From positions 24,800,001 through 24,864,000 of the forward strand of contig OU612073.1 of assembly GCA_914767715.1 (NCBI GenBank): a DNA stretch of 64,000 nucleotides. Reading direction: 5' to 3'. This DNA is from Membranipora membranacea. Its lineage: Eukaryota > Bryozoa > Gymnolaemata > Cheilostomatida > Membraniporidae. The position numbers and the translations under genes were made by a program. This document shows, piece after piece, positions 12,801-24,300 of this stretch. A model generated the notes under the pieces. It was given only the letters and a program-made list of their open reading frames with translations, was not told the DNA's origin and searched no databases. Each line of letters opens with the position of its first letter. Position 1 is the stretch's first letter.

Positions 12801-15800
12801 CAGCTCATAAGAAAGAGATGATCATTTTGGTGATTGGCTGTTGTTAATGCGCTGAGAAAGTCCTTGAAATGATTTGTTTCACCATTGACTGTCCACTGAA
12901 AGGAATCTTGATCAAAATCGAACGTGATGCTTCCTCGTGTTACATCATTCCTGTTTTCTATCAGAAGTGGCTTCCGTCCCCATGTTTCACTTGCTATGAA
13001 AAATCTGCCATGTTCAGTCCAGGTGTATTTCAGTGCTGAACGTTCTAAACCGTTTAAAATATCCTCTATAATATAGTCTTCACAAAAAATTAAAAAGGCC
13101 ATAGTTTTATGCTCCGGACTTACAAGGTATTCCACAGCACTCTTTATGTCTTTTTCCCTATTATTAGCACTTATAGTTGCTTCAAAACTGATGCACATGT
13201 CTCGCTCCTGATGAACAGTTTGTTTGACTTTTTCTCCACCTGTCATCCCATATAATGTGTCCGAATGAATCACGCCGATATTTTGGATACCAATTCTCTT
13301 CGCAATCTGAACCATTGAGACACCTTGTTCAGAGTCACTAGGAACATTCCGGATGAATGTTGGGAATAAGAAATGGTCACTTAATGATGTGCTAGTACTT
13401 GAATATGATAATTGTGGTATGCTAAATAGTTTCAGAAAGCCTTGTAGAATAACGGAGATCCCGCTCGAGTTGTCTCCAACTGCAGCTACAATACTGTCGT
13501 AGGTAAAGTTTATAATTTTTCCTGCATCATCTTCAATAGTCAGAAATTCGGGTTGAAACAGCTGCTCAAGCAGAGAGTAAGCACGCTGATCTGAGTAACA
13601 GAAATCAATGAAGGCGGTATTGAAAGTAAACCCTACTAGCTTCTCAATATGTTGAAGGGAGTAATAAAAAGCTTGCATCCTGAGAAACCCGGCCGGAGAG
13701 ACACTTCCACAATCAGCCGCCCCAGGTGTATGAACACTTTCACGAACAGATGAACTAGCTATGATCAACAGTGAAGAGTTTCCTTTTCTAAACACATACG
13801 GTGGTTCTTTTGGCTTGAAACCTAAACATTGTTCAGTTGAGCAATGGGACGCACCAGCATAGTTGGCTATATCCATTGAATCGTCATAAAACTGAACAGT
13901 ACCATCGGTGAATCCAGTGCCAACCTTCAATTACAATACAATACTGATTATATTATGGCATATACCGAGTCAATCAAGTCCGTATAGATATAAGTACTGA
14001 GGCCCTCCTTGTTATTCCTGTTCTGAGAGTGGATTACAAAAATATGACTCTTCTACTCAATAATGTATGGAAATTAGCTTTTACACTTTTAACATGTATT
14101 TGGCCCGGGATCCCTGACTACTAAGTACTGACCCGTAGGTAATTCAGTATCTACATAGTGATCCTTAAATCTTAGTGAGCACCTCCAGAGTGGTAATCAC
14201 AGCTTATACAAGGTTCATACCTATTCTCACTTGACTAGGCGTTCTATCTAGTGATTTATAATTGTATGGCTCATTTGACTCAGGAGGTTGTTACTTACTT
14301 CTTTGTAAGTTACATCATCAGGGGTGACAATATGGAGCTTGTATGCAGGTACATGCTCTGTCCGGTGTGTGTTTGGAAAGTTCAGAGTATAGCTAGTCCC
14401 ATCGATCTCAATACTTGAGTTTAAATCATTTAACGATCTGTGTTGCCAAGCATAGAAATTATCGGTTGCTCTGATTCCAGGGCAAAATCCAAATTGCTCC
14501 TTTGAACAAATAGTTTCATGGGAAGTTTTGAAGGCAGACAGCATACTCAAAGCAGAGATAAACAAGTTGTGAGTTGCGCCGTTGTGGACGGAGTCTTCTG
14601 TACATGTTCTAAGCTGTTTACAGCGGCTAAGAAGCTTATCTGTTAGTCCACAATCCGAGGTTATGTTGCTGAAGCGTCTACTTAGGTAGTCGGTAAGACC
14701 TGCGGGCCGTCCTTGTTCAGAGAATGACTGGTATATTTTTAGTAGTCTCAGCTGGTTCTCAACATACCCTTGCTCAGCTTGCTGTAGCTTCTTGAGAACT
14801 TCCTCACTATCAGCAACAGCTTCACTTACAATGATAGTTCTTCTTGGGTAGCTTTGATGCATTTGCACATTTTCTATGTAAGTCGAAAGCAGGCTTACAA
14901 CTGTAACAAAACAAAATATGATGATGATTAGAGAGTGTGGAAGTTGTGCCAAGATTTACAAGCAGCTTATAAGAAGTGGCAAATCGTTTTTGGCTAGCTT
15001 TATATTATGACAGACACAATTTTCTGTTTATTTCACTAATAATTACTATTGACTTTTAAAGCACCACTTGGTCATTTGTTTCATGATGAAAAATAAAAAT
15101 TGACCCACAGGTGAATGTAACTCTTGAATTTTGTAGATAAGCACAAAAGTATCTTATGTGCGCTACACATTTTAAACTGTACTGATATGACTGTATATAT
15201 ATATATATAAATATGTATATAAATATACATAAAGATATGAATATACACTTATTCATATTATTAAATCAATTAATTAGACCAATATTTATCCTACATAATA
15301 ATAGATGCATTGTGATGCTACATCATGCAGGCTGTAGGGCACCAGCACCAGTCAAGTGAATAAATCGGAGATATGTGACCTGGCATTATCTCCGCAAATT
15401 GTGCTCAGTATAAAATATCTAAATCGATAAAAAGATTTGATTCGAGTTTTTAGCGTTTAAAGTTAGTGGAGACCAATTAGCACACAGAAATTTATGAGAC
15501 ATCGGGACTGGATGTGCCGTTATCATTAAGATTGATTTGATTTATGATCTCAACATACATTCCTCGACTTGTCCGAAGTAGACTATCCCGGCTGGATTCA
15601 CTTTAGTTCTGAGATCGACCACAGTGTCTGTTTTATCCATCTGGAGGTTTATTTCTATACGTCTCGTTACACAAATCCCATTCAGCTTAGCGTAGTGTTC
15701 TATTCGATCTGCTCCAGCCCTCCCATAGTTATCATCTGAGTGTATGAGAGTTATGATTGGCCAGTCGAGATAGCTGGCTAATCGGATGATGATCTATAAG

Positions 15801-16497
15801 CACAAGCAAGTAAAGCATAATATATACCGTAATACCTCACCTATAAGGCGTGCCTTATAAGTGAAAGAGCCTATAAGAGAGGAGCATATAGGCCAACTAG
15901 CATTTGAAGTATTTTTATATTTATGTTGGATCATAATCCCCGTTTTATAAGGGAGGATGGATAGTTCAGTGAATTTAAGTTTCTTAAGGAAGGCTGAATA
16001 GCTCAGTGTGTAGAGCTCAGTGTGTAGAGCGTCTGCCTTGTACATAAAGTTCCAAAGATGTTGTGGGTGCAAATCCCTTCATATGTCAGTTTTTTTTCAA
16101 AGGGGTGCCTTATAGCTGTGGGCAGGGGCGTGTATTCTAAAAAATTTCACTCTCTGACTTTTTTTGCATATCGGTAGCAAAATAGTGCAAGCAGAGAGGT
16201 ATTTCAATAGCTCACTGAGCTGTTGGGTACTTTCAGAAAACAACTCAATAGCAGTAGAAGATTACAGTAAAAATGCTCCAGTTATAAAGCATTAATTTGA
16301 AAAAAAACTGACCTCGATGGGATTCGAACCCACAACAATATTATTTACAGTGTTTATTAGGCAGACGCTCTACACACTGAGCTATTCGGCCACTCACTGA
16401 AGTACATGGGCCGTGAGTGTTAATATACGCCACTGGCTGTGGGGTGCTTTATAACTGGAGCATTTTTATTTTTTCAGAGGGAAGTGAGGTATTACGG

Positions 16498-16529
<32 letters not shown>

Positions 16530-19500
16530 TACGATAAACATGCAGTACACAAGCACTTTCAATATTGGATCTGATTTGCCCTCTTTATATGGAAAGACTG
16601 ATATAGGCAGATACATATTTATGCATGTATATATATTTATTCAAATATGATGGCAATCGAAGAGAGGCTCTGAAAACTTCCTACTGTTGTGATTAGTCTG
16701 AACAGCCACTAGTTGTAATAAGATAAAGAAAAGGTCAAGCATCGACTGAGTGTTATATATTAGATGATTATCTAAGAACAATACATATATATATATATAT
16801 AATGTTTTAAAAGTATATGTTCTTCTTGCTGATGAAAGAGTGTGAATCTAACCTGAGCCTGTAGATCATCCGATGGTATGGTCCTGTAGAAATTACTGTA
16901 CTTAGATCGATCACCAAGATCAGTTAGAGAGGAAGTCGGTGAGATCAGGGGAATGTTTGTCTCCCTGAGAAACTCAGCCACAGGTACAGTATTACTGCTA
17001 CGAAGAGTACCAATTAGACCTGAAGAATAGTGGGCAAAATTTCAACACAGTTTTCTGAAGGCTGAGACATTCGCAATATCACTAAACTATTTGAAACGCA
17101 AAAAATGTAAGCTTACAAAGGACTTTATAGATATGCATATGAAACTATCAGGGATCAGGGAAGCTCAGTATTAGAGGTGACCCATTAAGGATCATTAGGT
17201 CCTGGGTTCGAGCCCCACCGTGTGCACTGTTCGTCTAGTACTACCTGACTTGGCTGTCGCGGGCCAATCACCCTAGCCGTCTTGGAAAGACTAACGGATA
17301 ATGTTATGCCATATTGCCAGGACCTTCAACAATGAAGTTGGCGATCATCCAAGAAAATAGTCTAGGCCTCGGGTTATTTTAAATGTATCTGAAATGCAAC
17401 CAAACCCTCCCTGGTGAACGTTATTCTATTAAAACCAGTTTCATGTTATTTTTTTTATATTATTCAGCCACTAGGCTGACAATGAACATTACCAGAAGGT
17501 GCTTGAGGAGAATTTTAGATAAACCAGTACCAGTACAGCACAGTATAGCTCTGAACGAGTCAAACTGTAATTCCTTGAAGCAATTTCTTGAATCAAATTA
17601 TTGTTTGGTATGGAATTAAAGGAGCACAACAAAGGCCTATCAATATTATAAGTGTCACACATTAATCCTGTGATGTAACTCATTTTAGAAGCTTTTGTAA
17701 ACTGATAGCCTATATCCTATAATGACATTCAATGCCCACAATTTTTATAGAAATTCAGAAAAAATTATGGCAGCTGTCAGACTGTATTTTGCTTCGGTCT
17801 ATGGATAGTCAGTCATTCTCGCTATTACCCTTCTTTACTAAATATGGTATCCAAAATCAAATCACTTCAGTCAAGTTTTCTTTGGAGTACATATTGACAA
17901 CTATCTTAATTTTAGACATGTAGATAGCATTATATTTAAATGTAATTCAAGGTTTATATGTTACGCCCGTTGTAGGTGCTAGGCATGAAAACCGCAGAAC
18001 TGTCTTTTTGTTCATTTTAAATGGCTTTAATCAGGTTAGTCACAGTTAGTCAAAAAAAAACTCACCTAGCAAGAGGGATTTTTCATTAAATTCCTTCTCA
18101 TCTGAAGTTAAACACAGCGTTCTATCTGTCCACAAACTTTCTGCCATACTGGAGCTCGCTTGTTTAACAGCCAGAGATTTATTGTTGCATATATCGAAGA
18201 GTCTAACACCTAGAAATAAGATCATAAAGAAGATGAAAACAAAAGACATACAGTCTGAAACCTTGACCAAACTATTTCGCTTTGCAAAAGTGACACAAGA
18301 CACAGCTGCCTTCGATGGACTTCATGGTGATAATGATATACAAGCTTTACTGTTGAGAGTTTGTGTGTAGATCATTTTAATTGAAGAGCATGGTAAAGAA
18401 AAATTTTAAAAGTTATTTGGAATCATTGATTATAGGTTGGATTTGAACAATAATGTCAACCCAAGGATGACTGATAATGATATGCACTTTTTAAAGATCA
18501 TACCAAGCATACTCAATGTTAAATCTGTCCATAAAAAACTAAGTTTTCAACGCTTTTTTATGCAAAAACTGAAGCGAGACCTTGTTGCTTGTTGTGCAGT
18601 GCTAGCTGATGATGAAAAGGATTAATCTTTATACAATATCTATACATCCTTCTCATAAAATATCAAGCATCTTAGTATTTATGAAATGTCCAAGATAAAT
18701 TGCTGTTGTGAATCAGCAAGAACCGTTCCCCTCAACATCTGCCTGGAACTGCCTTTAAAACTAGTTTCACTGCAGATGGTCCTCTCTTCCAAATGAACAG
18801 TATTGGAAAAGTCCCTCGCATTTATTGTCACTGCGGTTGGAATTCCAGCCTCAGATGATTTGAGGCAACCTCTCATCAAATCTCAAACAAAGCAGCACGC
18901 TGATTTACATACCATATGTGATACCGGGGACAGTTAGATCAGCAAGTCTGCCAGCGTTAGCCTCCTCTATAAGCCATTCTACTGCCAACGCTCCAGACAA
19001 GTAGGTTAGTGAAGGTTCTCCATCACAGAGATCAGAGGGGGTCAGCTCCAGCAGCATGTCTATGTGTACCTGGTTACTGCTATTTCCTAAAGTCAAATAA
19101 TACATGCTGAATTTCTATTATCCATTTCAAAAAACACAATGAAGACATCAGAAAAAAAACTTTGAATTGTGATTGTCTTCCTATTTGACAACCAAGTTCC
19201 AAGGCGATTTCATGTAGCCATGAGCTGTTCAATTCATGACCAACTGAAGATGTCTATGTGCAATTCCTAGCGCATGTGATTCGGAGTGGCTAAATATGAT
19301 GCTTGTCACAGACTCAATAATTCCACTGCTGTCCTACTGATGTCCTAATGATGTCCTACTGCTGTCCTACTGATGTCCTAATGATGTCCTACTGCTGTCC
19401 TACTGATGTCCTACTGATGTCCTACTGCTGTCCTACTGATGTCCTAACGATGTCCTAATGATGTCCTAATGATGTCCTAATGATGTCCTAATGATGTCCT

Positions 19501-19835
19501 AATGATGTCCTACTGATGTCCTAATGATGTCCTACTGATGTCCTAATGATGTCCTAATGATGTCCTAATGATGTCCTAATGATGTCCTAATGATGTCCTA
19601 ATGATGTCCTACTGATGTCCTAATGATGTCCTACTGCTGTCCTACTGATGTCCTAATGATGTCCTACTGATGTCCTACTGATGTCCTACTGATGTCCTAC
19701 TGATGTCCTACTGATGTCCTAATGATGTCCTACTGCTGTCCTACCTGAGCACTGCTGACGCTGCTGAGTATTAGATACAGAGGGATGAAGTCCTAGAAGT
19801 ATGAGAATGAGCACAGCAGAAGTATAAGAGTCCAT
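9888..19835 (-). CDS. Tandem Venus-flytrap single-pass receptor B (complete, 10 exons, ~1182 aa)
   Basis: Exons in reading order: 19835-19745, 19086-18913, 18209-18066, 17019-16853, 15793-15559, 14900-14299, 13924-12082, 11407-11366, 10923-10792, 10006-9888. They total 3549 nt (1183 codons), and every junction has a GT donor and AG acceptor with matching phase. Residues 1-22 are a signal peptide. VFT module 1 spans about 30-490 ('IPLISPTSSLTDLGDRSKY', 'SDDNYGRAGAD', 'FGFCPG'). VFT module 2 spans about 500-1045, with 'SYSSTSTSLSD' near 644-654 matching the mGluR/CaSR amino-acid-binding segment, then 'HSDTLYG'. One membrane helix lies at about 1058-1081 (WISTVTLVILLVFTPAVG), followed by a hydrophilic tail of ~100 residues with an (HE)6 tract. 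No cysteine-rich domain, seven-helix domain or kinase follows. The family relation to mGluR/CaSR VFTs is clear from the fold motifs. Ligand, partners and signalling mode are unknown. The exon 7 acceptor has a weak pyrimidine tract. Confidence 0.85.
9960..9999 (-). repeat. Coding hexamer repeat giving the (His-Glu)n tract of receptor B
   Basis: About six copies of a 6-bp unit (CATGAA on the coding strand) lie just inside the terminal exon, a few bases after its acceptor (TTTCTCAG). They encode alternating His-Glu in the cytoplasmic tail. The length is likely polymorphic without changing frame. Confidence 0.85.
11211..11235. repeat. C-rich homopolymer tract
   Basis: A run of C's and C-rich sequence just beyond the stop of the read-through exon 8 form. 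Similar C runs occur near 25183, 28665 and 30241. Confidence 0.8.
11250..11407 (-). CDS. Alternative longer form of receptor B exon 8 ending in a stop
   Basis: The acceptor CAG at 11410-11408 is followed by an open frame that either splices out at the donor GTAGGT (exon end 11366) or reads on to a TAG at 11250. Reading on gives a shorter cytoplasmic tail of about 52 residues ending EEEDSQI. Both choices are in frame with exon 7. The read-through form would skip exons 9 and 10, including the HE tract. It may be an intron-retention isoform. Confidence 0.45.
15991..16088 (+). repeat. tRNA-derived segment with duplicated A-box (left arm)
   Basis: The sequence 'GGCTGAATAGCTCAGTGTG' is followed by an exact 14-bp tandem duplication (gctcagtgtgtaga), then 'gcgtctgcc' and a decayed B-box, 'GGGTGCAAATCCC'. 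The cloverleaf is disrupted and longer than a real tRNA, so I read it as a tRNA-derived repeat. Confidence 0.65.
16311..16396 (-). repeat. tRNA-derived segment with intact A- and B-box motifs (right arm)
   Basis: On the minus strand 'GGCCGAATAGCTCAGTGTG' leads to 'GTGGGTTCGAATCCCATCGA', a canonical T-arm. The region between is too long and AT-rich for a normal anticodon and variable arm, which suggests a SINE head and not a functional tRNA gene. Confidence 0.65.
16501..16525. repeat. (TA)n microsatellite next to the foldback element
   Basis: A TA dinucleotide run abuts the right TIR. Similar short runs lie at 15196-15211 and 16784-16800. Confidence 0.85.
17155..17345 (+). mobile_element. tRNA-headed SINE in intron 3 of receptor B
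   Basis: The sequence has an A-box-like 'AGCTCAGTATTAGAGG', then a B-box 'GGGTTCGAGCCCC' about 40 nt later, near 17206-17218. A tRNA-unrelated body of ~130 nt follows. This spacing is typical of a tRNA-derived SINE. The 3' boundary is not clear. Confidence 0.6.
19324..19744. repeat. 11-bp minisatellite (~38 copies) starting at the intron 1 donor of receptor B
   Basis: Units TACTGATGTCC, TAATGATGTCC and TACTGCTGTCC are interleaved. On the transcribed strand the array begins at intron base +1, and each TACTG-type unit contains GTAGGA, identical to the authentic donor (CAG|GTAGGA). The corresponding intron of gene A is only 124 bp and has no array. Confidence 0.9.
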
Positions 19836-21306
19836 GACTATCTAGTAATGCTACTTCCTGCTGAATATCTCACAGTGAAGGTTATACTACCACCACGCTC
19901 TTGGTGAGATTTATTAGACAATTCTGTATATACGCATCCATCGCAGATTTACTACACCCGTTGACTAAGCAGAATTCTCTCCTTAATCCGACTTAATGTC
20001 TTCAACACGCAATATAAGGAAAAGGGAGACAAGTCTTCCCCCTTTGCATCACCATAATGTGAATTAACAAGATTCATTACCCAGCGATTAATGAGTATGT
20101 CTTAATGTGAAATAACTTTGTCCAATCATCCATATAAAAACAACACATTAAACTGCAGATTACGATTATTTACGCCAGCATATAATGTGAGAGTTCCAGA
20201 CTCGTTGATAGGCAAACAAATATTTCAAGATTATGTAGTGTCAATTCCAAAGTTATCACAAAGTCACTCTCCACATACATCATCATGTCAAATAAGGCTG
20301 TTATATTTATTTGTCAAATACTATCTGATCACAGTTCATATAAAAAACGGTGGTCTGGTTAGCGCTGCAGCCAAAATTTGTTAAGAGTTCTATTAGTTCA
20401 AAAAAACAGGTTGCCTCTTGACGAAGCTGATTTCACCAGACGCAGACACGGCACTCAAGGAGAGGTTCTACTATTCTGCCTTCTGCAGTTTATGGACAAA
20501 GAAAAACTTGACAAAATGCCAAAAGAACAGATAAAATAATCTTCAATATCTAACCCGTAAATATCGATTTGTAAATTGAATAATTTATATTCCACCAACT
20601 CGCCAGCTGATGAAATCAAAAATATGTTAACTAGCCAAATACCATACTTCAAATATGAATCACTTTCTGAGCCAACACTTGGCTTGTAACTAGCCAACGT
20701 GTTGGCTCAGAACATAATGCATAATTTTACTCCACAGCTGAATTGTGGCTACTACTGGAAGAATACTATGATAATACTATACTATGATAATAATACTATG
20801 ATAATAATACTATGATAATACTGCGCTTCAGTTCAAAGCTATAACGACTTTTGAGTTATGATAAAAAAAGTCATCTTAACTGTTTTTCCTTTACTTTACT
20901 TTACCTTACCTTACCTTACTTTACCGACCAAACAAAATTACTTCTGGTCAGCACTATATGAGGCAGTCTACCAGCAGCCCGGCTTACAGTCCGTCTGTGT
21001 GTACAGTCACATGTTATATACTTCTCTATGATGAGCTTGATTGATTTAGTAGCAATGGCTTTCAGGACACAATACATAGAGGATATTATGCGTTTTCTTT
21101 GATCTGCTCCGCTAGCAAGTCCTACAAACACAATATGCTCACAGCTCACAAAAAAACATTACAAATTACTTGAATTCGGTAGCTTCATAAATTCATTGAT
21201 CAAAGCCTGTATGATAAGAAGTCTTTGTACATGCTGCACTACCCTGAGAATGAGTTATTATTATTTGAGCTCAGTCTGCGCGCTGATTGAACGACTCTCT
21301 ATGTTC
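19836..21306. other. Intergenic region between receptor B and the SELENBP1 homologue
   Basis: No gene was recognised. It contains a 12-bp-arm hairpin at 20668-20711 (ctgagccaacac…gtgttggctcag), imperfect repeats of 'actatgataata' at 20762-20822, and a CTTTA/CCTTA simple repeat at 20888-20925. Confidence 0.5.
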
Positions 21307-24300
21307 TTATTCAAGCTCGTCATTCTTTACCTGAGGAAGGTAGATATCGCTGCTGCAGTCTCCTCCTGGGTATCGAGTCTCGTGGGCCAGCACTGGACCG
21401 TCTGGCTCTTGTCCGAAATCAACAAGAAAATTCTCATTTACGGTAAGTCCCCCCTCATCAGTATCAACATCTATCTGTAGCATCAAGCTACCACTCCTGT
21501 AATCAAAGAAAATGGTTATAATAGAGGGGGGATGGGAATTTTTAAGCAACACTGTTCTATCACTACTGCTGTGATCTTCCGCCACCTATTCTACTACTGT
21601 ATGTTGTAAGTAAATGTAAGGATCGATTATCTAGTCACCTCGTCTCTTGTTTATCAGATAAGCGAGATTACAAAGCATTGAAATCCTCATCAATGACAGT
21701 GGGTTGTATTCAAGAGTTGTCTTCTCTTATCACACCTATGACAACTAGACTCAATTGGTATTCACTAAAACTTAATACAATTCAATGTAAGTACTGATGA
21801 TAAACTAGGTAATAATTGCTCGTAAACAGCAATCTCACTTACTTCACCAGCTCAGGGTAGAATTGTTTATCCCAGGGACTTAGCAGTGAATCAGTCACAT
21901 ACATTCTCTTTCCATCCAGACTTAGCTGTATCATCTGAGGCCCACCTTTCATTAGTCTGCCCTTAATAAGACGCTGGTGCGGCTGGTCAGTCATGTCCTT
22001 ATCTTCAGTAACCTTAACTGGTCCTCCCTTACAAACCGAACCTCCAATCCAAACCTGTAAGCAACCAATATTACAATCTACATGACAAGTAACTTATGCT
22101 AGAACTAAGCAATGGTTGTATCAGCTGGTTGTTCTACCTGTCAAGATCTAGGGATCAAATAATTTTATCAATACTGTACATAAATATCATTTTTGCTTAA
22201 ATTGGATATCTAAACATTCACTGCAGTCACTGTCTTGGGTCAGTTATACACAAACTTTTGTGTCAAAGATTATCTATCGGTGCTTATGAACTCCTCAGGA
22301 GTGCCGAAATTAATATAGCCAGTGCAATGATAGGGCAACTCCCAATTATTTTGGTGGTTTCTAATTCCAGATTGAGTTCTTTCGTCCGACAAAGCATCAA
22401 TACTTTTTTAACTTTTGAAGTTTTGATAACTTACTTGTCCAACAAGTTTAGGATGATCAGGGTCAGTGATGTCATACTGTCTCAGATCTCCGTGTAACCA
22501 GTTAGAGAAATAAAGGAATCTATCATCCATCGATATCAGTATATCAGTAATAAGACCTGTACACACACATAGATATCAGTAATAGGACCTGTACACACAC
22601 ATAGATATCAGTAATAGGACCTGTACTGAGTCGTGATCACTGTGGTGATGTCATAAAAATAAGTCTGTGCCCTCACATGGAAGCAGGTGCAAGTTTGTGG
22701 TCTTTCATGTTTTATAATGTAATGCCGCAAACTCGCATCTGCTGCGATATTGGCAAACATACAGTTTAGAGGAATATCAGGGATCTAATGATATGGATGT
22801 TGATGATGCTAAATAGTAAGTACATTGGTGAATGAGGATTGTAACAAGTTGCTCCCATCCCGTTGCCGCCCCCCATTACCCCACATAGTGAAATCAGAGA
22901 ATTTTACACATATGCATATAACTTGAAAAGGAGAATCCTCAAATTAATAATATCAGCTGAGCTTTAGCAGCAAATATGCTGCAAGGAATCTAAATGTAAC
23001 CTCCTCTTCCCATTCACACTGTCCATGTATTCATGAACACAGGTCTCCTGATCAAACCACGTCACATCTTGAACTTACATGTTACAAATTCTATACAACA
23101 TATTCTACAGGGAAAATTGCACAAACTCTGCCTGCCAAGTGTACTTAAAAGTGCCTCGAACAGGAACAGACTTTAGAAATTAATTAATCAATTAAATTAT
23201 AAAAATGCAGCTGTCTTCTTTTTGGCAGACCTAATAAATAATTGTTTTATGGGAAAATGTTCATTTTAATGAGATAGAGAAATCTAACAAGGTATTTTGG
23301 CTCTGACAGACAATTCCTTTGAATTAACTTCGTCAGTCACTGTTGAAATATTCTTTGGTCAACTTTGTAATTAGCGACTGTGACAATAAAAGATAAAAAT
23401 AGTTCTAATTTTGGCACTGATCTACTTTAAATTCTAGATTAAGTGTTTTACAATACATGTATAAAACTTACCGGGCATGTGAGGTAGGGCCCAACCTTCA
23501 ACTGTCTTAGGATTGACAGCTATCACAGTCTCTGTACTCCATTTACCAGTCTTCTAGAAAAAGTATAACAAATCAACTGCATAATACTGCCTCTACCTAG
23601 TGTAGCGCATCCAAAGTCCTAAAAAATCTCTATGAATTTCCAGTGATGTAATAATCGATACAGATTCAGAAATCGATTCAATTCAAATTCCTATAACATT
23701 GAATTGAATCGGGTTGCAACAATGTTGACTAAACTGAATTGGAATCGAATTTTGTGTCATCACTTACCTGGTTTTGCTCAAACTTTTTGATGGTACTTGA
23801 GAGAGCACAGCCAACGAACCCTATTGGTTGGTTTGGGTTATGCATGAATCTTATCTCCAGTGGGATGAGTCCATCGTCTCCGAGCTTGACGGACTGCTGC
23901 AGGCGACCCGTACTAAAGTCCCAGAAATGTAAGCTGTTTCCGTATTCTAAAATAATTTTGTGATAATGTAGGGCGAGGACAAGAGACACACAAAAGAGAT
24001 AAATTATGTCAGTATTTTTTGTTTGAGGATGTAACAATGTTAATTAGGATTAATGGAATATATTTCGGTGTTCAATTAGCGATAAGCAAAATACAATATC
24101 AGTATATTACTCACGAGAAGCCACTTCAGCAGGGTTGAAACCGTTCCACCAGGCCTGAGGACATCCGAACTCGGTACTGATCAGAGTGTTAAACTTATAC
24201 TGATACCAGAAATCATAACCAAACGGAATTGTGTCCCCTCCCTTCTCCCAGCAGCCTTTAATCTCCCATGTCTGTCCATCCAGTATAATAAATCCACCTG

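Larger units (their letters stand above)
15824..16500. mobile_element. Foldback/MITE-like element with 17-bp TIRs and inverted tRNA-like arms
   Basis: Terminal inverted repeats 'ataccgtaatacctcac' (15824-15840) and its exact complement (16484-16500) are flanked by TA-rich sequence (a TA or TATA target site). Each arm holds a tRNA-like segment in opposite orientation: plus 15991-16088 and minus about 16311-16396. Both have 'TAGCTCAGTGTGTAGAGCG' (A-box-like), and the minus copy has a perfect B-box, GGTTCGAATCC. A second internal inverted pair lies at 16270-16291 and 16446-16468. There is no transposase, so it is non-autonomous. It begins about 30 bp before exon 5 of receptor B and fills most of that intron. 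Confidence 0.75.

Noticed and set aside
14901-14952. Hydrophobic N-terminus (MAQLPHSLIIIIFCF) as a signal peptide of a separate gene
   Set aside because: It is the polypyrimidine tract and acceptor of receptor B intron 5. Reading from the acceptor joins exon 5 in frame (VEEFVSLLSTYIENV), which fits the VFT fold.
16311-16396. Functional tRNA gene
   Set aside because: The A- and B-boxes are good, but the anticodon/variable region is too long and AT-rich, and an inverted relative lies in the same element.
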